Source: Algimonas ampicilliniresistens
GTDB taxonomy: Bacteria; Pseudomonadota; Alphaproteobacteria; Caulobacterales; Maricaulaceae
Direction: 5' to 3'
Length of the DNA stretch: 64,000 nt
Assembly (NCBI RefSeq): GCF_030159955.1
Contig: NZ_BSNK01000001.1
Location: 1,178,001-1,242,000 of the forward strand
Shown: positions 9,308 to 17,248 of the stretch, piece by piece
How positions within the stretch are numbered: the stretch's first letter is position 1
How the letters are laid out: each line of letters opens with the position of its first letter
Position numbers and translations under genes: made by a program
The notes under the pieces: generated by a model
Databases searched by the model: none
The model's input: only the letters and a program-made list of their open reading frames with translations
Told to the model about the DNA's origin: nothing

Positions 9308-10654
9308 ATGTCCACATCTGCATCCCAAACCCGTGTTCGCTTCGCCCCCAGCCCAACAGGCAAACTCCATGTCGGCAATGTCCGCACGGCACTGATGAAT
9401 GTGCTGCACGCGCGTAGCACGGGCGGCATTTTCATTCTGCGCATCGACGACACGGATGTGGCGCGCGGCACGCAGGAAAATGAAGATGCGATCCGTGATG
9501 ATTTGACCTGGCTCGGCATGCATTGGCAGGAGACGTTCAGCCAGTCCAAACGCTTCAGTCTTTATGACGAAGCCGCTGAAAAACTGAAGGAAATAGGCTT
9601 GCTCTATCCGGCCTATGACACGGCGGAAGAGCTGGATCGCCAACGCAAGCTGCAAGGCGTTCAAGGTAAGCCACCGATTTATGACCGTCGGGCGTTAGAC
9701 CTGACGGACGAGCAAAGAGCCGCCTATGAGGCCGAAGGACGGCAGCCGCATTGGCGGTTCAAATTGTCGGGTAATCCAGTGACGTGGACCGATTTGGTTC
9801 GAGGTGAGCAGACGGTTGAAACCAGCAGCCTGTCTGATCCAGTCCTGATCCGCGGTGACGGCACCTATCTCTACACCTTGCCGAGCGTGTTTGATGATAT
9901 CGAATCCGGTATTACCCATGTCATTCGCGGCGAAGATCATGTGACCAATTCTGGCGCTCAGATTGAAATTTTCCGCGCTCTTGGCGGTAAGGAGCCGATC
10001 TTCGCCCACACACCGCTGCTGGTCGACAAAGACGGCGGGAAGCTCTCCAAACGCCTTGATAGCCTCTCCATGCGTCAGCTGCGTGACGAGGGCTATGAGC
10101 CGATGGCGATCCTCAGCCTGCTTGCTAAGATCGGCACGTCCGATCCGGTCGAGGAGCGGTTCACGATCAAACAGTTGGCGGAAGAATTCTCTTTCAGCAA
10201 AATCGGCCGCGCTCCGGCTCGGTTTGATGATGCTGAATTGCGCGGTCTCAACGCCAAAATCCTGCACGAAATGACCTATGATCAGGTCAAAGAACGGCTG
10301 GATGCGCTGGGTGTCGAAGGCGGCGAACAATTCTGGCTGTCGATTCGCGACAATGTCGAAGTCGTCGATGATGCGGCTGGTTGGAATGCGACGCTCTATG
10401 CACCGATGGCAGGCATCATTGAGGCTGACGACAAAGCTTTCTGCGATACGGCGGCGGAACTGCTGGGCGATGACACGGATTGGTCAGATTTAATTCGCAA
10501 GCTCAAGGACAATACGGACCGCAAGGGCAAGGGATTGTTCATGCCGTTGCGTAAAGCGCTGACAGGCCGAAACCACGGACCCGAAATGGGACGGATCCTA
10601 GCCTTGATGGGCGCAGATCGAGCGCGAGCCAGACTGCGTGGTGAGACCGCCTAA
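9308..10654 (+). CDS. gltX: Glutamyl-tRNA synthetase
   Basis: A 448-residue class I aminoacyl-tRNA synthetase charging tRNA-Glu, and possibly tRNA-Gln where GatCAB is used. The nucleotide-binding motif reads APSPTGKLHVGN (HIGH equivalent) and the second motif is GGKLSKR. The ATG at 9308 is chosen because the family motif RVRFAPSPTG begins nine residues later; an upstream in-frame ORF extends back into nadE and is not credible. Alphaproteobacteria often have two gltX genes; this is the shorter type. The stop is directly followed by the GTG of the phytoene synthase. Confidence 0.95.
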   Translation: MSTSASQTRVRFAPSPTGKLHVGNVRTALMNVLHARSTGGIFILRIDDTDVARGTQENEDAIRDDLTWLGMHWQETFSQSKRFSLYDEAAEKLKEIGLLYPAYDTAEELDRQRKLQGVQGKPPIYDRRALDLTDEQRAAYEAEGRQPHWRFKLSGNPVTWTDLVRGEQTVETSSLSDPVLIRGDGTYLYTLPSVFDDIESGITHVIRGEDHVTNSGAQIEIFRALGGKEPIFAHTPLLVDKDGGKLSKRLDSLSMRQLRDEGYEPMAILSLLAKIGTSDPVEERFTIKQLAEEFSFSKIGRAPARFDDAELRGLNAKILHEMTYDQVKERLDALGVEGGEQFWLSIRDNVEVVDDAAGWNATLYAPMAGIIEADDKAFCDTAAELLGDDTDWSDLIRKLKDNTDRKGKGLFMPLRKALTGRNHGPEMGRILALMGADRARARLRGETA

Positions 10655-11581
10655 GTGACTGACACTCTGGCGCAGCAAGGGCGCGCTTCGATCAAGGCGG
10701 GCAGTAAGAGCTTCGCGCTCGCCTCTAAAGTTCTACCGCCGCGCATTCGCGATGATGCGTCTATGCTCTATGCATGGTGCCGCTATTGCGATGATGTGAT
10801 CGACGGTCAGGAAATGGGCCACGGCCAGGTTGAGGATTACCGGGACGGGCAGGGCGAACGGCTTGAAGAGCTGCGCACGAAGACGACAGCTGCACTCGCC
10901 GGGCAGGCTACAGACCCCATCTTTCAAGGCCTGGCCAAAGTCATGGAGCGCAACGCCATTCCGCATCGCCATGCCTATGAGCTGCTCAAAGGGTTTGAGA
11001 TGGATGCGGCGGAGCGCGTCTATCGTTCGGTCGATGATATTCTCGACTATTCCTACCACGTCGCGGGCGTTGTTGGCGTGATGATGGCGATGATTATGGG
11101 TGTGCGGGACGAGGCGACCCTAGATCGGGCCAGCGATTTGGGCCTCGCCTTTCAACTGACCAATATCTCGCGAGACGTGATTGACGATGCCAAGGCCGGA
11201 CGGGTGTTCGTGCCGCAAGACTTGCTCTTGGCTCACGGCGCCCCGATCGCACCGGATCTGTTGATGCAGCCGCAAAACTGGCCGGCCGCGCACCTTGCAA
11301 CCGTTGATCTGCTGGATGTGGCAGAAGCCTATTACGCGTCGGCGCGGACCGGCATTCGCGAACTCCCGTTCCGCTGTGCGTGGGCGATAAGTGCCGCGCT
11401 CAAAGTCTACCGCGAAATCGGGCAAGTGCTGCGTCGCGGCGGGCCTGATGCTTGGCAGGGCCGGGTCGGCGCCAGTTCGGCGCGTAAAATGCGTCTGGCT
11501 TTGAGGGCCGGTGGCCCTGCATTGCTGCGTGCGACGGTTAAAGATGCGCCGCGTGATGGCTTCTATCAGCGACCGTCCTAA
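10655..11581 (+). CDS. crtB: Phytoene/squalene synthase family protein (phytoene synthase)
   Basis: A 308-residue trans-isoprenyl diphosphate synthase that most resembles bacterial phytoene synthase, which joins two geranylgeranyl diphosphates at the start of carotenoid synthesis. The two Asp-rich motifs are DDVID at residues 46-50 and NISRDVIDD at 170-178. The SKSF and LYAWCRYCDD segments near the N-terminus are typical of CrtB. The start is a GTG abutting the gltX TAA with no spacer, so translation is probably coupled. No crtI, crtE or other carotenoid gene is in the window. A squalene synthase role cannot be excluded from motifs alone. Confidence 0.85.
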   Translation: MTDTLAQQGRASIKAGSKSFALASKVLPPRIRDDASMLYAWCRYCDDVIDGQEMGHGQVEDYRDGQGERLEELRTKTTAALAGQATDPIFQGLAKVMERNAIPHRHAYELLKGFEMDAAERVYRSVDDILDYSYHVAGVVGVMMAMIMGVRDEATLDRASDLGLAFQLTNISRDVIDDAKAGRVFVPQDLLLAHGAPIAPDLLMQPQNWPAAHLATVDLLDVAEAYYASARTGIRELPFRCAWAISAALKVYREIGQVLRRGGPDAWQGRVGASSARKMRLALRAGGPALLRATVKDAPRDGFYQRPS

Positions 11582-11587
11582 GACGGG

Positions 11588-13054
11588 CTAGTTACGATCG
11601 AACCGAACGCTTTGCTCCGCCGCTCGGAAGAGAGCGGTCGCTTTTTGCCTCGTCTCAGCCCATTCATATTCCGGTGTTGAATCGAGCACGATCCCGGCGC
11701 CTGCGCGGACGTGTAGCGTGTTGTCTTTCACAATCCCGGTGCGCAGTGCGATGGCTGTGTCCATATCGCCATTGGCGCTGATATAGCCGACAGCGCCCGC
11801 ATAGATGCCACGCTTTTCGTCTTCCAATTCATCAATGATTTCCATCGCCCGGACTTTTGGCGCACCGGAGACGGTACCCGCCGGGAACCCGGCCATCAGC
11901 GCGTCGATACAATCTAGATCGTCGCGGATCTCACCTTCAACATTAGAGACGATATGCATGACGTGGCTGTAGCGCTCGACGATGGAGCGTTCCGTAACGC
12001 GGACCGTGCCCGCTTTGGCAACACGGCCAACATCGTTGCGACCGAGGTCGAGGAGCATCAAATGCTCCGCGCACTCTTTCGGATCAGCGAGTAAACTGCG
12101 TTCGTTTTCAATGTCTTCTGCAATCGTCTTGCCCCGCGGGCGGGTTCCGGCGATGGGCCGGACCGTGACGATACCGTCGCGCAGACGCACAAGGATTTCC
12201 GGACTACTACCGACGATCTGATGGTCATCAAAGTCGAGAAAGTAGAGGAAGGGCGATGGGTTCATCCGGCGCAAGGCGCGGTATAGCGCGAACGGGCTCG
12301 CGACCATTGGGGCAGATAGACGCTGGCCGATCACGACCTGAAACACGTCTCCCGCCAGAATATAGTCCCGCGCCGCTTTTACGCGCTTGGCAAATATTGG
12401 TAGGTCGGTGCCGAGCTGGGCGTCAATGTCAGGGATTTGAGCGGTCGAGCTGGGGGCTGCCGGTGTCGGGCCTTCTAGATCAGTGATGGTCGTTTCAATG
12501 CGGGCCACAGCTGCGTCGTAACCGCCTCCGGGCGGCACCAGCGCGGCAACGATGATTTCCTGCAAGACTTGGTCAAAGATGCAGACTGTGCGGGGTCGGA
12601 CCATGATCGCGTCCGGGGTGCCAATTGGGTCCGGGTTCGGTGTGGCGAGCACTTCGACGTGGCGGATCATGTCATAGCCGAGATAGCCGAACAGACCCGC
12701 CGTCATCGGAGGGAGCCCGTCTGGCAAATCAAAGGCGCATTCCGCGATCAAACGGCGCAGTGCGTCGAGCGGTTTGCCGGACATAGCGGAATAGGCGTTT
12801 CCGTCGCGTGATAAGGCCGCCATATCGCCATAGCTGCGCCAGATCAGGTCTGGATCAAAGCCGAAGAAAGAGAAGCGTCCGCGTTGCTCACCACCCTGAA
12901 CAGATTCGAACAGAAAGGCGTAAGGCCTGCCCAACGCCGCCTTGATGAAGGCAGAAACGGGCGTATCGATATCATTGATGACCCGCGCATAGACGAGCTG
13001 CGGCTTATCAGACGGCTGAAACGCCTCGCGCGACGGGGTGAGGGTCGGTGTCAT
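11588..13054 (-). CDS. trpE: Anthranilate synthase component I
   Basis: A 488-residue chorismate-binding enzyme making anthranilate for tryptophan synthesis. The C-terminal chorismate-binding domain shows PIAGTRPRGKT, LLDLGRNDVGRVA and GFPAGTVSGAPKVRAMEII, the family's active-site segments; the N-terminal TrpE_N domain covers roughly residues 20-160. It lies 24 bases downstream of the PpiD-like chaperone gene in the same direction. The order ppiD-trpE is conserved in alphaproteobacteria, but the usual trpG-trpD-trpC do not follow here; the convergent crtB gene does. Confidence 0.95.
   Translation of the reverse strand: MTPTLTPSREAFQPSDKPQLVYARVINDIDTPVSAFIKAALGRPYAFLFESVQGGEQRGRFSFFGFDPDLIWRSYGDMAALSRDGNAYSAMSGKPLDALRRLIAECAFDLPDGLPPMTAGLFGYLGYDMIRHVEVLATPNPDPIGTPDAIMVRPRTVCIFDQVLQEIIVAALVPPGGGYDAAVARIETTITDLEGPTPAAPSSTAQIPDIDAQLGTDLPIFAKRVKAARDYILAGDVFQVVIGQRLSAPMVASPFALYRALRRMNPSPFLYFLDFDDHQIVGSSPEILVRLRDGIVTVRPIAGTRPRGKTIAEDIENERSLLADPKECAEHLMLLDLGRNDVGRVAKAGTVRVTERSIVERYSHVMHIVSNVEGEIRDDLDCIDALMAGFPAGTVSGAPKVRAMEIIDELEDEKRGIYAGAVGYISANGDMDTAIALRTGIVKDNTLHVRAGAGIVLDSTPEYEWAETRQKATALFRAAEQSVRFDRN
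11619..11646 (+). terminator. Possible terminator of crtB inside the trpE 3' end
   Basis: GCCGCTC and GAGCGGT arms with a six-base loop are followed by CGCTTTTT on the plus strand. It lies within the end of the convergent trpE coding sequence, the only place a crtB terminator could fit given the six-base intergenic gap. Confidence 0.35.
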
Positions 13055-13078
13055 GGGAAAAGATCGGCGGCGGGTGAT

Positions 13079-15022
13079 CTACCCGGCATCTTCCAAGTTC
13101 AGCGCTGCACGTAGCTGATCGTCAAACACCATTTGCGGATTATCCGCGATGATGGCTTCTTGATAGGCTTGGCTAATATCTACTGAGAGCTGCTCGGAGA
13201 CTTGTTCGCGGATGATGTTCAGAATCTGACCACTCACACGCTCATTGCGGTTGGAGATCGTATCGAGAACAGCGACTTCATAAGTCCCTGGAACGACGCC
13301 AGGACCGCGACCCACATCACCCGGCTCTCCGTCGAGCATGCCGACGATAACCCCGCGTGACACATCATTGGGCGGTGAGGAACGGCGCAGGGCCAACTCG
13401 CGGACATTGACGTCCAGTTCTTCTGCGATCGCTTCGAGTGTTTCACCGTCGCGCAAACGTTTATCGAGTGCGACGCCTTTTTGTGTCAGCGCTTCAGAAC
13501 GCTTCTGGGATTTCCATAGCGCGACGGCATCGTCGCGAATTTCATCAATCGGTTTGGGTGTGCTGTCGATAATGTCCGTCACGCGGAACACGGCCAGCCC
13601 GTTATTGCTAGATGGCACGATGTCGGATTCAAAGCCGATATCGCCCGTGAACACGGCTTGAAGTAATCGATCATCGGCTGCGATCCCGGGGATAACTGAA
13701 AACCCAGTCATTTCGACTCCGTCTTGGGTCATGCCGCGGCGATCAATATAGGGATAGGAGGAAAGCGGAACTTCGAGTGTTTCTGCAATTTCTTCCAAGG
13801 TCGCACCTTCAAGCAGGCGGTCATCGATCACCCGTTCATAGTCATTGATCGACCGCAGGGCTTCACCTTCGATGACGGCCTCACGCAGTTCTTGTCGCAT
13901 GGAGTCAAAATCAGGGACTTCTGCCGCGTTGATCTTGCGAACCACGACGACCTCAAAGTTGCCAAATTCGGTCGGTGCAACGCGGGCTTGGCCTTCTTCC
14001 GCTTCAAAAGCCGCGACCGAGCTAGCCGCATTGATCAAGCCATCTTCTTTCATATTGTCGAATAGGTCGGGTGTCTGAAGACCGAGCTCAGCCGCGACGG
14101 CTGCTGCGGGGTCGCCCGCACTGATCCGGGCCGCAACGAGATTGGCTTGCTCTTGCGTCGGCACAGCAATCACACTGATATCGCGTGTCTCCACAGCCCC
14201 GATTTCACCGACGCCCAGCAGCGTGTCAAAGCGCTCCTGTAGTTGCTCTTCGGTCACTTCAATATCTTGGTTGAAATCGAAGGGTTCAATCCGGACCATC
14301 AGAAAACGACGATATTCGGGCGCCGTGAAGCGCGCTTGGTTGGCCGTGATGAAGGCGGTCAGTTCTGCATCCGTCGGCTCAGGGATTGGGTCCAAGGCGC
14401 TTGCGTTAAACTGAATCAGGCGAGCCAATCGGGACTCATTGATGAAAGTATTATAGCGCTGAGCAAAGTCACTGGGGGCCTTAATACCGCCCATGATGGC
14501 GGGGAGGGTCTGGCGCTGGGTCAGCGCGTTGATGACGTCCTGTTCAAAATCAGCCTCAGTCATACGGCTTGCGGCCAGAATGCGTTGCAACTGAACGCGG
14601 TCGAATTCTTGCGTAATTTCGTTCTGGAAAGCGTCAATGTCGGCGGCGTAACGGGCGACGTCGCGATTATTCACACCAATACCTAGGCTGGCCGCATCGG
14701 CTTCAATCGCCAGTCGTTGCGTGAACTCGCCAACCAGTCGTTGCGGAATACCGCGATCATAGGCTTGTTGCGGAGTAATGCCTTCACCATTCTGCTCCGC
14801 AAAGCTCCGCATCTCATCATTAAAGCGGTCCATAAATTCAGCTTGGCCGATCTCGGCGTCCCCGACTTTGACCACAGCATTCGTGCTATTGGGCGAGAAC
14901 ACGTCCTCAATCCCCCAGACCGCGAAGGCCAAGACCAGCATGCCAACGAGCACGCCGACAAGCACTGTCCGGATTTTGGAACCAAAGCCCTTTGGGCGGT
15001 TATAAATATCGTCACTAGCCAT
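13079..15022 (-). CDS. PpiD-like peptidylprolyl isomerase / periplasmic folding chaperone
   Basis: A 647-residue inner-membrane-anchored chaperone of the SurA_N/PpiD type. A single transmembrane segment lies near residues 18-40 (VLVGVLVGMLVLAFAVWGI), placing the remainder in the periplasm. A SurA-like N-terminal region (about 45-200) is followed by a parvulin-like middle domain (about 240-370) and a further helical region. It assists folding of exported proteins. The ATG at 15022 is chosen because the family start, a short basic N-tail before the membrane helix, begins there; the longer ORF start at 15088 would leave only nine bases before divergent tpiA. Confidence 0.85.
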   Translation of the reverse strand: MASDDIYNRPKGFGSKIRTVLVGVLVGMLVLAFAVWGIEDVFSPNSTNAVVKVGDAEIGQAEFMDRFNDEMRSFAEQNGEGITPQQAYDRGIPQRLVGEFTQRLAIEADAASLGIGVNNRDVARYAADIDAFQNEITQEFDRVQLQRILAASRMTEADFEQDVINALTQRQTLPAIMGGIKAPSDFAQRYNTFINESRLARLIQFNASALDPIPEPTDAELTAFITANQARFTAPEYRRFLMVRIEPFDFNQDIEVTEEQLQERFDTLLGVGEIGAVETRDISVIAVPTQEQANLVAARISAGDPAAAVAAELGLQTPDLFDNMKEDGLINAASSVAAFEAEEGQARVAPTEFGNFEVVVVRKINAAEVPDFDSMRQELREAVIEGEALRSINDYERVIDDRLLEGATLEEIAETLEVPLSSYPYIDRRGMTQDGVEMTGFSVIPGIAADDRLLQAVFTGDIGFESDIVPSSNNGLAVFRVTDIIDSTPKPIDEIRDDAVALWKSQKRSEALTQKGVALDKRLRDGETLEAIAEELDVNVRELALRRSSPPNDVSRGVIVGMLDGEPGDVGRGPGVVPGTYEVAVLDTISNRNERVSGQILNIIREQVSEQLSVDISQAYQEAIIADNPQMVFDDQLRAALNLEDAG

Positions 15023-15097
15023 AGCGCTGCGCTGTAGCAGACCCGGCCCGGCTCGCAAGCGGTTGCGTTCAGTCATCAGAGCCGTCAAACCGACTTT

Positions 15098-15811
15098 ATG
15101 AAACAGCTAATCGCCGCGAACTGGAAGATGAATGGGCAGCCTGATTGGGCGGATAAGGTCAGCGCGCTCACCGCGCTGGTACCGGACCCGTCCTGCGATC
15201 TGCTGATCTGCCCGCCGCATCCTCTTGTTGGAAGTCTTGCCATCACCGCTGAAGGGACGCCGATTAAGATCGGTGGTCAGGATTGTTCTGAATATGAGGC
15301 CGGCGCGCATACGGGTGAAACAGACGCAGCACTGCTGGTCACGCTCGGCGCAACGTATGTGATTGTCGGCCATTCGGAACGCCGTGCGGCGGGTGAAACC
15401 GACACACGCGTTAAGGCCAAGGCAGAGCGCGCGATTAATCAGGGGCTCCGCCCGATTGTCTGTGTCGGAGAAAGCCTCGCGCAGCGCGAAGCCGGGGAGG
15501 CAGTGTCTGTCGTAACGAACCAGTTAGAGGCGAGCCTGCCTGCGAGCGGCGATTATGACATTGCCTATGAGCCGATCTGGGCCATCGGAACAGGCCGTAC
15601 CGCCACAGCGGGGGATATCGCGCAGATGCATGCCGCGATTCGAAACGCGGTCGGATCAGGTCCGCGCATTCTTTATGGCGGCTCCGTGAAGCCTGCCAAT
15701 GCGGTGGAGATATTAAGGACTCCAGAAGTCGGAGGCGCGCTCGTGGGCGGCGCCAGTCTGGACATGGAGAGTTTTTCGAAGATCGCTCACGCAGCAATCT
15801 CCGAGCGGTAA
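15098..15811 (+). CDS. tpiA: Triose-phosphate isomerase
   Basis: A 237-residue TIM-barrel enzyme interconverting dihydroxyacetone phosphate and glyceraldehyde 3-phosphate. Catalytic residues are visible: Lys11 in ANWKMNG, the His of VIVGHSERR, and the Glu of AYEPIWAIGTGR. The phosphate-binding ILYGGSVKP segment is present near the end. It is divergent from the PpiD-like gene with about 75 bases between starts; this tpiA/ppiD divergence is common in alphaproteobacteria. Confidence 0.98.
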   Translation: MKQLIAANWKMNGQPDWADKVSALTALVPDPSCDLLICPPHPLVGSLAITAEGTPIKIGGQDCSEYEAGAHTGETDAALLVTLGATYVIVGHSERRAAGETDTRVKAKAERAINQGLRPIVCVGESLAQREAGEAVSVVTNQLEASLPASGDYDIAYEPIWAIGTGRTATAGDIAQMHAAIRNAVGSGPRILYGGSVKPANAVEILRTPEVGGALVGGASLDMESFSKIAHAAISER

Positions 15812-15825
15812 TCGAAGTTGGAAGG

Positions 15826-15840
15826 TTAACGACCCGCTAA
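15826..15840 (+). promoter_or_regulatory. CtrA-like binding motif upstream of the PAN-domain gene
   Basis: TTAA-N7-CTAA, one base off the CtrA consensus TTAA-N7-TTAA, lies about 45 bases ahead of the ATG at 15885. CtrA control of surface proteins is known in Caulobacter relatives; here it is only a motif match. Confidence 0.3.
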
Positions 15841-15884
15841 CCATAAGGCGGCAGTCTCAGTCGAAACCGACTCGTGAGACTGCC

Positions 15885-16856
15885 ATGCGCATTGCTTTTC
15901 TAACCCTACTGACATCCGTTGCTGCGGCCCCAGCTTTTGCCGCCGACCTCGGAACTTACCGTCCCGGAACGCCCTATCACTCGGTGATTGTGCCGACGGC
16001 AGATGTTTGTGAAAGCCAATGTGCAGGCGATGCGCGCTGTCGCGGTTGGAATTATGTGAAGGCCGCGCCGCAAGCATCGGGTGTCTGTGAATTTCAATCT
16101 CAGGTTAGCCAGCCGATTTCTAGCGCGATCTCGATTAGTGGCGTTAATGCTTCTGTTGGATACGTGTCGAATCGCATCGTTGCAGGAAACACCAATACGG
16201 TGCGTGTCGGAACATCAGTGCCGCCACAACAAACATCGCCCACCGTGACTATATCACAAACGGGGCGTCGTGTCGTGCGTGCGCCTACTCCAAGTCAAAC
16301 ACAGAGGGGGCAGGTCCAACCTAGATTTCAGCCGGCGCTGGATGCCTATACGCCGTCGCGCGCACAACAACGACCGACCACTCAGCCAGCTCTTTCGCGC
16401 GGCCCAGCTCGCAACGCACCGCAAGCCCGGTTTCAGCGCCCCGTCGCGCCACAGGCAGCGCCTCGCCAAGCTGCGCTCTCTATAAATCAGCCGCAATATG
16501 CTCGACCGCAAATTCAGGGTCGCCCGCCTATTGGACAGACGATCGCACCGCCTCAATCGCAAGTGCAGTCTCAGACTCAATATGAGGCCCAATATCAAAC
16601 TCACGCCACTCGGCCGGGGCTACAGCCGCAAACCCAGCCCTCCGCGCAGCCCATGCCGCGTGCTTCTGTCAATAATCCTGTGAGCTGGCAAAATCAGCCG
16701 CAGCAGAATCTCTATGGCAGTCTTTATGATGATGTTCGCGTGCCCGCATCCAATTCGCCGATGCCGCAAGATCCAAATGCGCCTATTCCAACGGCGACGG
16801 CGCGGCCAACAATGCCCGTAGGGCAGGTGCCGCTAGCAGGGGCGAGACCGCGCTAA
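15885..16856 (+). CDS. Secreted PAN/Apple-domain protein with Gln/Pro-rich tail
   Basis: A 323-residue secreted protein. A signal peptide ends at AFAA near residue 20. Residues about 25-95 form a PAN/Apple-like module: YRPGTPY, then cysteines in DVCESQCAGDARCRGWNYV and SGVCEFQ, and a final SGV block. From about residue 110 the sequence is low-complexity, rich in Gln, Pro, Arg and Ala, and likely disordered. PAN modules bind proteins or carbohydrates; the ligand is unknown. The four-base 3' overlap with the convergent membrane gene provides both stop codons. Confidence 0.8.
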   Translation: MRIAFLTLLTSVAAAPAFAADLGTYRPGTPYHSVIVPTADVCESQCAGDARCRGWNYVKAAPQASGVCEFQSQVSQPISSAISISGVNASVGYVSNRIVAGNTNTVRVGTSVPPQQTSPTVTISQTGRRVVRAPTPSQTQRGQVQPRFQPALDAYTPSRAQQRPTTQPALSRGPARNAPQARFQRPVAPQAAPRQAALSINQPQYARPQIQGRPPIGQTIAPPQSQVQSQTQYEAQYQTHATRPGLQPQTQPSAQPMPRASVNNPVSWQNQPQQNLYGSLYDDVRVPASNSPMPQDPNAPIPTATARPTMPVGQVPLAGARPR

Positions 16857-17176
16857 GCGAGGATTCGTCGGACTCCTGCCACTAAGGCTGCCCCTGACAG
16901 GCGGAACCAGCCAAACATAACAAAGATAACGAAGCAAAGTGTCGCCGACGTTTTGAGGCGCATGGCAAGCTCAGGCGATTCATACCCAGCAAGAATTGCG
17001 ACTTGCTCACCGCCTGCCACGGCGGCGATCAATCCGATAAAGAACCAAGTGCCGACCCAGTAAAAATTGACAAGGGGGGACGGTGTTTTGAGGCGTGTGG
17101 GCAGGTAGCACAACGTCACGATAACCACGGTAATCGCCAACATAATGAGCGACGGAAGAAGTGGCGTGAATGACAT
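16853..17176 (-). CDS. Small multi-pass membrane protein
   Basis: A 107-residue hydrophobic protein with three or four membrane segments (about residues 6-24, 38-58, 72-90, 92-104). I do not recognise the family. It stands alone, convergent with the PAN-domain gene and downstream of prfC on the same strand with a 72-base gap. No function is offered. Confidence 0.6.
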   Translation of the reverse strand: MSFTPLLPSLIMLAITVVIVTLCYLPTRLKTPSPLVNFYWVGTWFFIGLIAAVAGGEQVAILAGYESPELAMRLKTSATLCFVIFVMFGWFRLSGAALVAGVRRILA

Positions 17177-17248
17177 AGAAAACCTCGAAACGTTACGAAG
17201 TCAGCGTTGCAAATCTCCTGCCAGCTTTCGGCCCTGAGCGCTCAAACC

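Noticed and set aside
9695-10330. 211-codon open frame antisense to gltX
   Set aside because: Same frame-shadow effect; gltX is certain from HIGH and KLSKR motifs.
16200-16800. Tandem repeats in the Gln/Pro-rich tail of the PAN protein
   Set aside because: The region is compositionally biased but I found no regular repeat unit at DNA or protein level.
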